52,387 nt of DNA from Levilactobacillus namurensis DSM 19117 (GCF_001434785.1 NZ_AZDT01000063.1:99206-151592), one strand, 5' to 3'; shown: positions 31,625-40,146, counted from the stretch's first letter. Notes: a model not told the origin generated them from the letters alone. Numbers and translations are program-made.

Positions 31625-33019
31625 CTAGTCCTGCTTTTGATGTTTGAAAACGACAAAGTAAAAGCCGAAGTTGAGGATTCCCAAGATTGCAATCAACCCA
31701 AAGGCCAACTGACTCCCTAACGCCGTTGAATGAGCGTACGAGAGGTTGCCCCCCTTGACTGACGACATCAACGCCGCCAGAATCGTGGTCCCTAAGGAGC
31801 CCGCGAACTGTTGACCGGTATTGTAGATGGCGTTGGCATCGGCCCGTTGGGTGATGTCCACTTCCTTTAACCCGTTAGTCATGGTGTTACTGAAGGCCAT
31901 TGACCGCCCAATACTGAAGACGATGTACAGGCCGGCAATCGTCACGACCGTCAGCCGTTGCCCCATCAGGGTGAACCCTAACGCCGCAATCAGGAACAGG
32001 CTGCTCCCCAACATGATTGGTAACTTGGCACCATGTTCGTCCAACAGGTGCCCGAACCAGGGCTGGAGGAACGCCGTAATCAGGCTTCCCGGCAACAGCA
32101 TCAGCCCACCGGCTAACGAGGTCGCCCCTACCACGATTTGGGCGTAATTCGGCAACTCAAAGTTGATCCCGATGTTACAGAACTGCAGGATTACGTAGGC
32201 GAAGAAACTGTACGTAAAGATTGGATTCCGGAAAATCTCGAGTTTCAATAATTGCTTATCACTATGCTTGGCCACTTGGACGTAACGCAATAGCGCCGCG
32301 ATTCCCAAGACCAAGCCGCCCAAGAACTGCCAGCTCAACCAGCCGGCCGTGCTCAAACTGTTGACCCCCAACATAATCGCGACGAACGCCACGGCTAAGA
32401 GTGCGAACTGGTGCCAGTTGAACTTGACGTCCTTGGTTGGCGAATACTGTTGAATCGCGCCGAATCCAAAGGCCAGAATCAAGAGTTCAATCGGTAACGT
32501 CGCCCAAAAGATCAGCCGCCAATTAGCCAAGGACACCATCAAGCCCCCGAACGTGGGCCCACTGGCGGGCGCAATCATCAGAATCAGACTGGACATCCCC
32601 ATGTAAAAGCCCAACCGCGCCCGGGGGACGCTTTCTACGATCACGTTGATCATCAACGGAATCGCGATTCCGGCACAGCCGGATTGGACCAACCGTCCCA
32701 ATAGAAGGATGGCGAAATTAGGGGCGAGCGCACAAATCAGATCACCCAAAATGAACAACAACGCGGCGGTCACGAATAACTGCCGGTTGGTAAAGCGTTG
32801 CTTCAGAAACGCCGAGGTAATCATCAGTAACGCCACCGTCAATAAGTACCCGGTGGTGATCCACTGAACGGTACTCAACGAAACGTGCATGGTCCGCATC
32901 AACGTCGGGAACGTCACGTTCATCGAGGTTTCCACCAAAATTCCAAAAAAGGCCATCAGCGCCACGGCCACGATGGCCACCAGCCGCTTACCAGCCACTT
33001 TTTGCGGTTCTTCTGTCAT
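31625..33019 (-). CDS. MFS multidrug exporter, DHA2 family
   Basis: Proton-driven exporter of 464 residues with 14 predicted helices. DHA2 hallmarks are visible: SLSTVQWITTGYLLTVALLM in the first helices, GRLVQSGCAGIAIPLMINV, and the antiporter motif region ASGPTFGGLMVSLANWRLIFW. The N-terminus MTEEPQKVAGKR is soluble. GAGGGG precedes the ATG. The substrate is unknown; relatives export dyes, antibiotics or quaternary amines. It is monocistronic, with its own promoter and an inverted repeat just upstream. Confidence 0.88.
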   Translation of the reverse strand: MTEEPQKVAGKRLVAIVAVALMAFFGILVETSMNVTFPTLMRTMHVSLSTVQWITTGYLLTVALLMITSAFLKQRFTNRQLFVTAALLFILGDLICALAPNFAILLLGRLVQSGCAGIAIPLMINVIVESVPRARLGFYMGMSSLILMIAPASGPTFGGLMVSLANWRLIFWATLPIELLILAFGFGAIQQYSPTKDVKFNWHQFALLAVAFVAIMLGVNSLSTAGWLSWQFLGGLVLGIAALLRYVQVAKHSDKQLLKLEIFRNPIFTYSFFAYVILQFCNIGINFELPNYAQIVVGATSLAGGLMLLPGSLITAFLQPWFGHLLDEHGAKLPIMLGSSLFLIAALGFTLMGQRLTVVTIAGLYIVFSIGRSMAFSNTMTNGLKEVDITQRADANAIYNTGQQFAGSLGTTILAALMSSVKGGNLSYAHSTALGSQLAFGLIAILGILNFGFYFVVFKHQKQD

Positions 33020-33109
33020 CTGCTAACCCCTCACTTTCTTGGTTGTCTTTAATTTGCCAGTTCCCTAAACTGCTGGGGACTGGCCTCACGAAATTAGCGC
33101 GTGACACCT

Positions 33110-33193
33110 ATCATACGCGCATTCTTAGGGAATGTCATGGGTAAATTTGCGTGCGCAAGAAATGTAACCGCACACGGGGGCTTTCTTGCGCAC
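33110..33193 (-). promoter_or_regulatory. Promoter and inverted repeat of the DHA2 exporter gene
   Basis: Minus-strand ATGACA (33133-33138) and TATGAT (33110-33115) are 17 bp apart. Immediately upstream is a perfect 12-bp inverted repeat, GTGCGCAAGAAA (33151-33162) and TTTCTTGCGCAC (33182-33193), with a 19-bp spacer. It could be a pair of operators or a hairpin. Confidence 0.6.
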
Positions 33194-33317
33194 CTCCACG
33201 AGCGAAAAAAATTAATACCAACTACTCTTGCCAATTTAATCACTTATTTCGACAGTTGCTAGCCTCAGCTGTAAAATAATAGCGATTACATCATCTTATA
33301 AAGTGAGGTCCTTCATC

Positions 33318-33749
33318 GTGCCCAAATTCACTAAAGTTTCTATTACACTGTTAACCGCCGTCTCGCTAGGTACAGTAGCGACCATCCCAGCTAACGCCGC
33401 AACTTGGCATAAAGGCCTTCCCACCGGTCTCAAGGGGACCTGGGTCTCTAATAAACGTTATAAAATACATGATGGGAACGGACACTTCCATTGGCGGGTG
33501 TGGGCAACTGGTAAAGAATTTACAGTCGTTGCCAGTAAACACGCACCTCGTATTGGCACACCAAGTCATGTCAAGTACCGGATTTTACCCCACCACAAAT
33601 ACAAGATTCTGTCATACATTAAGCAAGACCGTCATGGCGAAGCAAATATCATTTACTATTACAAAGGCCATCTCACTATCAATCCAAACACCTTCGATAA
33701 GTTTCCCCTCGCTAAAATGCATAAAATCAGTGCAAAACCCTTTAAATAA
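33318..33749 (+). CDS. Hypothetical secreted protein
   Basis: About 143 residues with a Sec signal peptide: basic start (VPKFTKVS), hydrophobic core, and a likely cut after ANA before ATWHKG. The mature part is basic and aromatic (many His, Lys, Tyr, Trp) with no Cys, as in small exported lactobacillus proteins of unknown role. Two GTG starts are possible (33303 and 33318); GTGAGG about 9 nt upstream favours the second. A bidirectional terminator follows. I cannot name a function. Confidence 0.7.
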   Translation: MPKFTKVSITLLTAVSLGTVATIPANAATWHKGLPTGLKGTWVSNKRYKIHDGNGHFHWRVWATGKEFTVVASKHAPRIGTPSHVKYRILPHHKYKILSYIKQDRHGEANIIYYYKGHLTINPNTFDKFPLAKMHKISAKPFK

Positions 33750-33844
33750 TGGTCATTTTAAATCATCCCGTAACACATCCCCTAATGAATGACTCAACGT
33801 ATTGAGTTGGCCATACAGAACTTATACCTAGATTCAGCAACTAA

Positions 33845-33886
33845 AAAATCGTATTGGTCACAAGAGCTGACCAATACGATTTCTAT
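33845..33886. terminator. Bidirectional terminator
   Basis: AAATCGTATTGGTCA pairs perfectly with TGACCAATACGATTT around a 7-nt loop; it serves both the secreted-protein gene and the convergent HD-domain gene. Confidence 0.92.
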
Positions 33887-33902
33887 TTATCCGTAAGAAC
33901 CC

Positions 33903-34562
33903 TTATTTCTCAGCCTGCCACTCAGCCTTGAACTCTGCTAAGAAGTCTTCCATGACCGCTTGCCGGTGAGCGGCCAAAGTCTTCGCCGCGTCCGTGTTCA
34001 TTAAGTCCTTGAGCGTCAAGAGTTTTTCGTAGAAGTGGTTGATGACCGTCTCGTTCCCCAGGTTACGGTACTCCGCGTGACTCATCTGGGTACGGGGGGC
34101 CACTGCAGGATCATAGATCTTCTCGCCAAAGTGGCCGCCGAAGTAGATGGCCCGGGCGATTCCAATCGCCCCAATCGCGTCTAACCGGTCGGCGTCTTGG
34201 ACCAGCTGGCCCTCCAGTGGCAAGGGCTTAGCGGTCCCATCGAGGGTCTTATGGAACGACATATTATCCATAATCAAGAAGATAGTCGCCTGCTGGTCGG
34301 CGCTAAACCCTTGCGCCGTTAGGAAATCCCGCACTTCCGCACTAGCGGCCGCGGTATCCGTCACCAACTTCTCGTCGATCACGTCGTGCAGGTAAGCCGC
34401 ACTCAGGGTCAGGAGCCGGTCCGCTTGGGGATAAGCCTTCAAAAGTTCGTCGGCAAGCCGGACCACCCGTTGAATGTGGTCGAAGCCGTGGCCGGTCTCG
34501 TCATCGCGCATCTTGCTCCGGGCAAAGTCATGCACGGCAGTTAACGTGGTATCAGTGGTCAT
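33903..34562 (-). CDS. HD-domain phosphohydrolase
   Basis: Metal-dependent phosphohydrolase of 219 residues. The HD-type ligands are visible as His25 and His29 in GHGFDHIQRV, His59-Asp60 in AYLHDV, and the later Asp in DADRLDAIGAIGIAR. The last stretch is typical of the YedJ-like group, whose members act on nucleotides or similar phosphate esters. The substrate is not known. It overlaps the TetR gene by ATGA, so the two form one unit. Confidence 0.85.
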   Translation of the reverse strand: MTTDTTLTAVHDFARSKMRDDETGHGFDHIQRVVRLADELLKAYPQADRLLTLSAAYLHDVIDEKLVTDTAAASAEVRDFLTAQGFSADQQATIFLIMDNMSFHKTLDGTAKPLPLEGQLVQDADRLDAIGAIGIARAIYFGGHFGEKIYDPAVAPRTQMSHAEYRNLGNETVINHFYEKLLTLKDLMNTDAAKTLAAHRQAVMEDFLAEFKAEWQAEK

Positions 34563-35206
34563 TTCTCAAGTCCTTCTTTCTGATCAGTCGGGGGTTCGCC
34601 AATGAAACCGTAAAAAAAGAGGTGATCCAGTTGCGCCGTCAGAGCCTGAAAATGGGCGTCATCCCCAGCGGTCGTCATCTGGGCCTGGCCCGTTGGCGAG
34701 CTGATATAGTGCACGAACATGTCCAGGTACAGTATTAAGGCCTCATCACTAAGCCCCGGGGCAATCATCCCCGCCTGCCGGCCGCGCTGAATCACGGCGG
34801 TCCAGAACTGGTGCTTACCAGCCTGATAAGCGTGCATGGTCTCATCCGTTCCATTGCGTCCCTGCATATCCGCCACGATGAAGTGGTAAAAGTCCGGGTG
34901 CATCTGGTCGGTGACCTGTTGGCTTCCCTGAATCAGCCGCTTCACGATCTCTCGATAGCTCAGGTGCGGGTCATCGACCACGGCCTGAAAGTCCGCGTAT
35001 CCCTGAGTCACCAGGTCCAAAACCACCTGGTGGCCCAGATTGAGCTTACTCTCAAAATACTTATACAGGGTGACCTGCGACACGTCGGCCTGTGCCGCAA
35101 TTTCCGAGACGTGGGTCGCCTTAAAGCCGGTTTGGAGAAAGAGCGTCCGCGCCACCTCCAAAATATGTGCGCGCTGGTGCTGCTTTCGTTGCCGATTTGT
35201 GGTCAT
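34559..35206 (-). CDS. TetR-family regulator
   Basis: A 215-residue repressor-type protein. The N-terminal helix-turn-helix is clear (ILEVARTLFLQTGFKATHVSEIAAQADVSQVTLYKYFESK); the rest is a helical ligand-binding and dimer domain. I chose the ATG at 35206 (MTTNRQRKQ) with GGGGGTGGG upstream; the frame is open further upstream. It is divergent to an ABC-2 exporter whose promoter carries a 25-bp palindrome, so it most likely controls that exporter and itself. Confidence 0.88.
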   Translation of the reverse strand: MTTNRQRKQHQRAHILEVARTLFLQTGFKATHVSEIAAQADVSQVTLYKYFESKLNLGHQVVLDLVTQGYADFQAVVDDPHLSYREIVKRLIQGSQQVTDQMHPDFYHFIVADMQGRNGTDETMHAYQAGKHQFWTAVIQRGRQAGMIAPGLSDEALILYLDMFVHYISSPTGQAQMTTAGDDAHFQALTAQLDHLFFYGFIGEPPTDQKEGLEK

Positions 35207-35341
35207 CTGTTCCCACCCCCAATTAAAATCGTTATGCTTACTGCTTTTCATTTTACCATACCCGCACCACCTACTCGGACATCCGGGTCCCATAAAACAC
35301 TCGGCTGGGCGGGCACTAAGCCCACGTCATTTTAAATTTAG

Positions 35342-35403
35342 TGAACTATTTTTTAAAAATAGTTCAGTTTTTCGTTGACTTTCCCCCAACCCGGGCTTAC
35401 GAT
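35342..35403 (+). promoter_or_regulatory. Exporter promoter with palindromic operator
   Basis: TTGACT (35375-35380) and TACGAT (35398-35403) are 17 bp apart. Nine bases upstream is a perfect palindrome, TGAACTATTTTT (35342-35353) and AAAAATAGTTCA (35355-35366), with one central base. It suits a TetR-type dimer pair. Confidence 0.72.
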
Positions 35404-35436
35404 GATAGCGCTTTAAGATGATTGGAGGGATTCTAC

Positions 35437-36327
35437 ATGACGCAACCCATTCTAAAGAGTCACCAGTTAGCCAAACGCTTCGGCCAGTTTCAAGCTCTCA
35501 GCGACGTCACGCTGACCGTGAACCCCGGTGAAGTCTTCGGCTTCATCGGTCCTAACGGTGCTGGAAAATCGACCACGATTCGAATCCTATTAGGCCTGAT
35601 TCGCGCAACCGGGGGCTCCGCCACGATCTTCGGTCACGACGTCTGGCGGGATAGCGTGGCGATCCACCAACGCTTAGCCTACGTACCCGGTGACGTCTAC
35701 CTCTGGCCTAACCTGACCGGGGGCGAGACCATTGACCTATTACTTAAGCTCAACGGAAACGCCCACACCACCCGCACCGACCACCTGATCCAGCAATTCG
35801 GCCTCGACCCCACCAAGAAGGCCCGGACCTATTCCAAGGGGAACCGCCAAAAGGTCGCCCTGATTGCGGCCTTCTCCCAAGACGCCGACTTCTACATCTT
35901 CGACGAACCCACTTCGGGACTGGACCCGCTCAACGAACGCCTCTTCCAAGCCGCCGTCTTGAAACTCAAGGCCCAGGGTAAGGCCGTCTTACTCTCCAGC
36001 CACATCCTCTCAGAAGTTGAGCGCATGTGTGACCGCATCGCCATCATTCGCGAGGGGCGCATCATCGAGACGGGCACCTTAGCCCAGATGCGTCACCTAA
36101 CCCGCACCGAGATTACGGTCACCACGCACCGGCCCTTAGCCCCCCACCAGCTAACCGGGGTCCACGCCGTTCAGGCCGGTCCTCAACCCAATCAGTGGCA
36201 GTTCTCCGTCGATGCATCAGCCCTCGCTTCGGTGATGACCCAATTAAGTGCCGCCGGTGTCGTGGCCCTGCAGAGTACGCCGCCCACCCTCGAAGACCTC
36301 TTCATGCACTATTACGGAAAGGAGTGA
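35437..36327 (+). CDS. ABC-2 exporter ATPase
   Basis: ATPase of 296 residues. Walker A (GPNGAGKST) is near residue 38, Walker B with FYIFDEPTSGLDP near 152, the signature YSKGNRQKV in place of LSGGQ, and the H-loop in LSSHILSEVERM. A C-terminal domain of about 80 residues follows, as in drug and lantibiotic exporters. I chose the ATG at 35437 with TTGGAGGG 8 nt upstream. It works with the large permease encoded 6 bp downstream. Confidence 0.88.
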   Translation: MTQPILKSHQLAKRFGQFQALSDVTLTVNPGEVFGFIGPNGAGKSTTIRILLGLIRATGGSATIFGHDVWRDSVAIHQRLAYVPGDVYLWPNLTGGETIDLLLKLNGNAHTTRTDHLIQQFGLDPTKKARTYSKGNRQKVALIAAFSQDADFYIFDEPTSGLDPLNERLFQAAVLKLKAQGKAVLLSSHILSEVERMCDRIAIIREGRIIETGTLAQMRHLTRTEITVTTHRPLAPHQLTGVHAVQAGPQPNQWQFSVDASALASVMTQLSAAGVVALQSTPPTLEDLFMHYYGKE

Positions 36328-36333
36328 TCCCGC

Positions 36334-37956
36334 ATGACCGCTACGACCCACTTGGGGTTACTGACCCGGATTGCTTTCAAACGTGACCGGGCCCGGCTAC
36401 TGATCTGGCTTTTGGTCCTGGTCGGTCTCATGACGGCAGTCGCCGTTAAGTTCAACGACCTTTACGGGACCCCCGCAGAAATCGCCGCCATCATGGGGAC
36501 CCTCAAGAGTCCCGCCATCGTCGCGATGTTCGGCGCCTACCCCGCCAGCGGCACCCCCACCACAGCAGAAGTCTTTGCTAACGAAATGCTGGTCTTCATG
36601 GCCATCATGCAAATTATCATGAACCTCGGACTCGCCGTTCACGCGACCCGGGGCGAAGAGGACTCGGGCCTGACCGAACTGGTTCGAGCCCACGCGGTCG
36701 GTCCCCAAGTCCCCGTCCTCGCCACCCTGATCGAATTGACCGTAGTCAACCTCGTCATCGGGATGCTTTACGCACTGGGGCTCAATCTCGCCGGGATGTC
36801 CGGTACCACCGCGACCGGTAACTGGTTGATTGGCCTGGGACTCGCGGCGATTGGCTGGCTATTCGGGACGCTCGCCCTAGTCACGGCCCAACTAGCCGAC
36901 CACGCCGCTAGCGCCACGGGAACCGCCTACGTTCTCTTCGGCCTCAGCTACCTGGTCCGCATGCTCACGGACGTCCAAGACCCCCGGTTGACCTGGTGGT
37001 CGCCACTGGGGTGGATTGAAAAACTAACCCCGTATCACCACCCCAACGCCCTGCCCTTAGGCCTGATGCTTCTGACGGGCGTGGTACTGGCCAATAGTGC
37101 ACTGGCCATCGCCATTCGCCGGGACATCGGGTCCGGCGTGTTAGCCACCCGGCCGGGCCGGCGCACCGCCAGCACCGTCTTACGGGGGCCTTGGAGCCTA
37201 CTCTGGCGCCGCCACTACCGGGTCTTACTGGGATGGTTACTGGGGATCGCCATCTTGGGAGCCGCTTACGGGACCGTCTTCAACACCATCGGTGACATCT
37301 TGAAGACCAACGCCACCCTGCAGCAGGTTTTCGGGCCAGCCATGGTCCACGCGGCCAACCACCGGTTACTGGTCAACTTCACCGCACTGTTGACCGTAGT
37401 CCTGAGCACCGTCGCCATCATTCCCGGTCTCCAGCTGGTCCTCAGCCTCTACACTGACGAGACCACCGGCTGGCTAGAAGGGTTGTACGCCCGTTCCGTC
37501 AGCCGGTCCTACCTGCTCTTCAGTTACCTGGGAACGGCCCTAATCGCTAGCACCTTGATCTACGGCATCAGTCTAGGTAGCCTGATCCTTACCGGTAACG
37601 CCAGCCTGACCCATACCACCGATGGCCTCACCGCCTTTGAATTCTGGCAAGGCTTCTGGGGGCAACTGCCCATCATCTGGTTCTTCCTTGCGCTGGGCGC
37701 CTTCGCCGTCGGGGGATGGCCACGGGGACGCGCCCTCCTCTGGGGCTACCTGGCACTAGGCTTCATCAGCCAATACCTCGGAGGGCTCCTCGACCTGCCC
37801 CAGTGGGTTCGCCGCCTCACACCCTTCGGCTGGATGCCCGCCGTACCGGAACACGCCGTTGACTGGCACGTGTTCGGGACGCTGAGTGTCCTGGCACTCG
37901 TCAGTATTCTGGTGGGTTGGTGGCGCTACACCCGCCGCGACCTGCAGCTACGGTAA
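36334..37956 (+). CDS. ABC-2 exporter permease (TnrB-like, double length)
   Basis: Membrane protein of 540 residues with about twelve hydrophobic spans arranged as two similar halves, the layout of the antibiotic-exporter permeases first described with polyketide tetronasin (TnrB). An amphipathic loop with ATRGEEDSGLTELVRA follows the second span, and the second half has YTDETTGWLEGLYARSVSR in the equivalent place, which supports internal duplication. With the ATPase and TetR gene it makes a self-regulated efflux module. The substrate is unknown. Confidence 0.85.
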   Translation: MTATTHLGLLTRIAFKRDRARLLIWLLVLVGLMTAVAVKFNDLYGTPAEIAAIMGTLKSPAIVAMFGAYPASGTPTTAEVFANEMLVFMAIMQIIMNLGLAVHATRGEEDSGLTELVRAHAVGPQVPVLATLIELTVVNLVIGMLYALGLNLAGMSGTTATGNWLIGLGLAAIGWLFGTLALVTAQLADHAASATGTAYVLFGLSYLVRMLTDVQDPRLTWWSPLGWIEKLTPYHHPNALPLGLMLLTGVVLANSALAIAIRRDIGSGVLATRPGRRTASTVLRGPWSLLWRRHYRVLLGWLLGIAILGAAYGTVFNTIGDILKTNATLQQVFGPAMVHAANHRLLVNFTALLTVVLSTVAIIPGLQLVLSLYTDETTGWLEGLYARSVSRSYLLFSYLGTALIASTLIYGISLGSLILTGNASLTHTTDGLTAFEFWQGFWGQLPIIWFFLALGAFAVGGWPRGRALLWGYLALGFISQYLGGLLDLPQWVRRLTPFGWMPAVPEHAVDWHVFGTLSVLALVSILVGWWRYTRRDLQLR

Positions 37957-38000
37957 ACCATCCCTTAGGAAGCGGCCTCAGGATTTAACGCAAAACGACT

Positions 38001-38048
38001 AAATGAGCGGCTCTCACCTGATAAATTCAGATGAAAGCCGCTCATTTT
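38001..38048. terminator. Bidirectional terminator between exporter and ackA
   Basis: AAATGAGCGGCT pairs with AGCCGCTCATTT and the stem extends with TCA/TGA. T-rich on both sides. Confidence 0.9.
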
Positions 38049-38083
38049 AATTGCTTATATCACCACAACGAGTGTTCGACCAC

Positions 38084-39271
38084 CTAACGACTTAACCGAA
38101 CCACGTCGCGGACGATCATCAACTCTTCGTTGGTCGGGACCACCATGACCTTAACCGGCGCAGAGTCCGGACTGACCACGCGTTCTTCGCCCCGGAAGTC
38201 GTTCTTTTCTGGGTCGATTGTCACGCCCAAGTAGCCTAATTTATCCGCAATCGCTTGGCGCATCGCGATCCCGTTCTCCCCGGAACCCGCGGTGAAGACC
38301 AGTGCGTCCAGCCCGCCTAGTTCGGCCGTGTAACTGCCGACGTAGCGGACCACCCGGTTCACGAACATGTCGAGGGCCAACTTAGACTTCGGCCGCTCAT
38401 CTTGGGTCTTTTCCAAGTCCCGTTGATCCGGTGAGAGTTCGGACACGCCCAGGAGACCAGACTTGTGATTCAAAATATCGATCATCTTAGGCATGGTCAC
38501 ATCCAACTTTTCCGCCAGGTACGCCACTAACGACGGGTCGATGTCCCCGGAACGGGTTCCCATCATGACCCCGGCCAGCGGCGTGAAGCCCATCGAGGTA
38601 TCCAACGCATGGCCGTCCTTAAAGGCCGTCACGGACGAACCGGACCCCAAGTGTAAAGTAATCAGCTTCAGGTCCTCTAATGGCTTACCTAGCAGTTCCG
38701 CCGTCCGGTGGGCGACGTACCGGTGGCTGGTCCCGTGGGCCCCGTACTTCCGGGCCCCGAACTTTTCGTAATACTCGTAAGGGATTCCGTACAGGTAATT
38801 GACCTCGGGCATCTGGGCGTATAACGAGGTATCAAAGACCGCGACTTCATGGGCTTCCGGTAAGAGTTGTTCGAAGACTTCAATATAGTAGGCCTGCACC
38901 GGATTATGCAACGGCGCGTAGTCCTTCAGTTCCTTGATCTGCTTCAACACGATTGGCGTGATGACGGCGGAGTCCTTGAAGACTTCCCCCCCAGCGACGA
39001 TTCGGTGACCCACACCCGTGATTTCACTCAAGTGTTTCAAGATCCCGTAGGACTTCAAACGGGTCAGGACCATTGCGGCGGCCAGCTTATTGGTGATGTT
39101 GTCCTGGGTCTCCTCATACTTCTGCCCGTTGGCCAACTTCACCTTAAAGACGGACCCCGGTAAGTTCAGGCGATCGACCATCCCCGACGCGATGACGGTC
39201 TCCTCCGGCATTGAAAACAACTTCCACTTTAACGTTGAGCTTCCGGCGTTAACTGCTAATATCTTGCTCAT
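38084..39271 (-). CDS. ackA: Acetate kinase
   Basis: Makes ATP and acetate from acetyl-phosphate and ADP. It is the energy-yielding branch after phosphoketolase. The protein is 395 residues with the family start SKILAVNAGSSTLKWKLF, the catalytic-site block HGTSHRYVAHR, HLGSGSSVTAFKDGHALDTSMGFTPLAG, and FTAGSGENGI near the end. I chose the ATG at 39271 with GGGAGGAAG upstream. Codon bias is strong. It is monocistronic. Its promoter overlaps a catabolite-response element. Confidence 0.96.
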   Translation of the reverse strand: MSKILAVNAGSSTLKWKLFSMPEETVIASGMVDRLNLPGSVFKVKLANGQKYEETQDNITNKLAAAMVLTRLKSYGILKHLSEITGVGHRIVAGGEVFKDSAVITPIVLKQIKELKDYAPLHNPVQAYYIEVFEQLLPEAHEVAVFDTSLYAQMPEVNYLYGIPYEYYEKFGARKYGAHGTSHRYVAHRTAELLGKPLEDLKLITLHLGSGSSVTAFKDGHALDTSMGFTPLAGVMMGTRSGDIDPSLVAYLAEKLDVTMPKMIDILNHKSGLLGVSELSPDQRDLEKTQDERPKSKLALDMFVNRVVRYVGSYTAELGGLDALVFTAGSGENGIAMRQAIADKLGYLGVTIDPEKNDFRGEERVVSPDSAPVKVMVVPTNEELMIVRDVVRLSR

Positions 39272-39310
39272 GGTACTTCCTCCCAATCTGATCAGTTTCG
39301 GTTATCTACC

Positions 39311-39339
39311 AGTGTAAAGAAAAATGTATCCGCTTTCAA
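39311..39339 (-). promoter_or_regulatory. ackA promoter overlapped by a cre site
   Basis: Minus-strand TTGAAA (39334-39339) and TACACT (39311-39316) are 17 bp apart. The sequence TTGAAAGCGGATACA (39325-39339) fits the CcpA site consensus WTGNAARCGNWWWCA at every position. It covers the -35 box, which would mean repression by CcpA. Confidence 0.82.
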
Positions 39340-39421
39340 GAAAAGATTGGCTTTTCTTAGCGAATTTTCAGGAATTCCCCGGAATCCTTGACTTAACGGC
39401 CCCGAACGTCGGATTGGCCAC

Positions 39422-39450
39422 AAAAAAAGTGCGGGCAATCCCGCACTTTT
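39422..39450 (-). terminator. Terminator of the thioredoxin gene
   Basis: AAAAGTGCGGG pairs with CCCGCACTTTT around 4 nt; minus-strand T-run of seven. Confidence 0.9.
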
Positions 39451-39499
39451 GCGCCGCTCCCGGCGGCAAAGATGGCCCCTCCCGGAGGTCACCGCTGGT

Positions 39500-39823
39500 C
39501 TAATCAGCTAAGGCTTTATCTAGCACTGCCGCAAAATCCGGCTTAGGCCGGGCGCCGACTAACCGGTCAACCACCTGACCATCCTTCTTGATCAAGAAGG
39601 TCGGAATCCCCTGCACGTCGAACTTCTGGGCCGTGGCTTGGTCGTGGTCCACGTTGATGGCCGTGAACTTGACCCGTTGGCCGTACGCTTCATCAGCCGA
39701 GAGGCTCTTTAAGATTGGGTCCATCATCTTGCACGGTGGACACCAGTCGGCCCGAAAATCAACCACCGTGACGCCCGTATTGGTTTCCGCCTCAAAGTTG
39801 GCGTCGTGAATTTCTTTAATCAT
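39500..39823 (-). CDS. trxA: Thioredoxin with CPPC active site
   Basis: Small thiol-disulfide oxidoreductase of 107 residues with the thioredoxin fold. The active site is WCPPC (Cys28, Cys31), not the usual WCGPC, which generally shifts redox properties. The conserved cis-Pro is in GIPTFLI. There is no signal peptide, so it is cytoplasmic. I chose the ATG at 39823 with GAGGAGG upstream. The gene stands alone behind a promoter with an unusual operator, unlike housekeeping trxA, so it may be a specialised stress copy. Confidence 0.9.
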   Translation of the reverse strand: MIKEIHDANFEAETNTGVTVVDFRADWCPPCKMMDPILKSLSADEAYGQRVKFTAINVDHDQATAQKFDVQGIPTFLIKKDGQVVDRLVGARPKPDFAAVLDKALAD

Positions 39824-39869
39824 CCAAATCCTCCTCAAAGTGGGACACTGCTGGGTCTTTAAAATACCC

Positions 39870-39899
39870 CTAGATGTATATCGGCTGAGATATTTCCAT
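39870..39899 (-). CDS. Possible nine-codon leader peptide
   Basis: In the thioredoxin mRNA leader, AAAAGGAAG is followed at proper distance by ATG and nine codons (MEISQPIYI) before a stop. It overlaps a second ATAC...GTAT half-palindrome (39864-39879). Very short, so it may be chance. Confidence 0.25.
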   Translation of the reverse strand: MEISQPIYI

Positions 39900-39989
39900 A
39901 ACTTCCTTTTCTAGTGGGAATTTTAACCACCCAGCGGGTTCCCGAAGATTGTCGCGTGCTAACCGGTAGGTCGATTAACAACGCCTTTT

Positions 39990-40018
39990 AATATACCCCC
40001 ATAGGTATATATTGTCAA
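39990..40018 (-). promoter_or_regulatory. Thioredoxin promoter with CsoR-family-like operator
   Basis: Minus-strand TTGACA (40013-40018) and TATATT (39990-39995) are 17 bp apart. The spacer is occupied by the inverted repeat ATATACC-CCCATA-GGTATAT (39991-40010). Palindromes with C-rich and G-rich cores framed by ATAC/GTAT are bound by CsoR-family copper or persulfide sensors. No such regulator gene is in the window. Confidence 0.68.
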
Positions 40019-40050
40019 TTCAACTGTCTCGTTCCTATCCCATTGGCGAC

Positions 40051-40096
40051 AAAAAAGCCGCTCGCCGAGACCGGAATCGGTCCCAACTAGCGGCTT
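40051..40096 (-). terminator. Terminator of the short Apf-type gene
   Basis: AGCCGCT...AGCGGCT closes a hairpin with an inner GACCG-GAAT-CGGTC stem; minus-strand T-run of six. Confidence 0.82.
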
Positions 40097-40146
40097 ACTT
40101 ATTCATAAAAAGGACGCTTAAAACGTCCAGGGGGGAGTGCCTAGAA

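Noticed and set aside
35403-35417. cre-like sequence over the exporter -10 box
   Set aside because: Two mismatches from the consensus, including the conserved G of the first half; the palindrome upstream explains regulation better.
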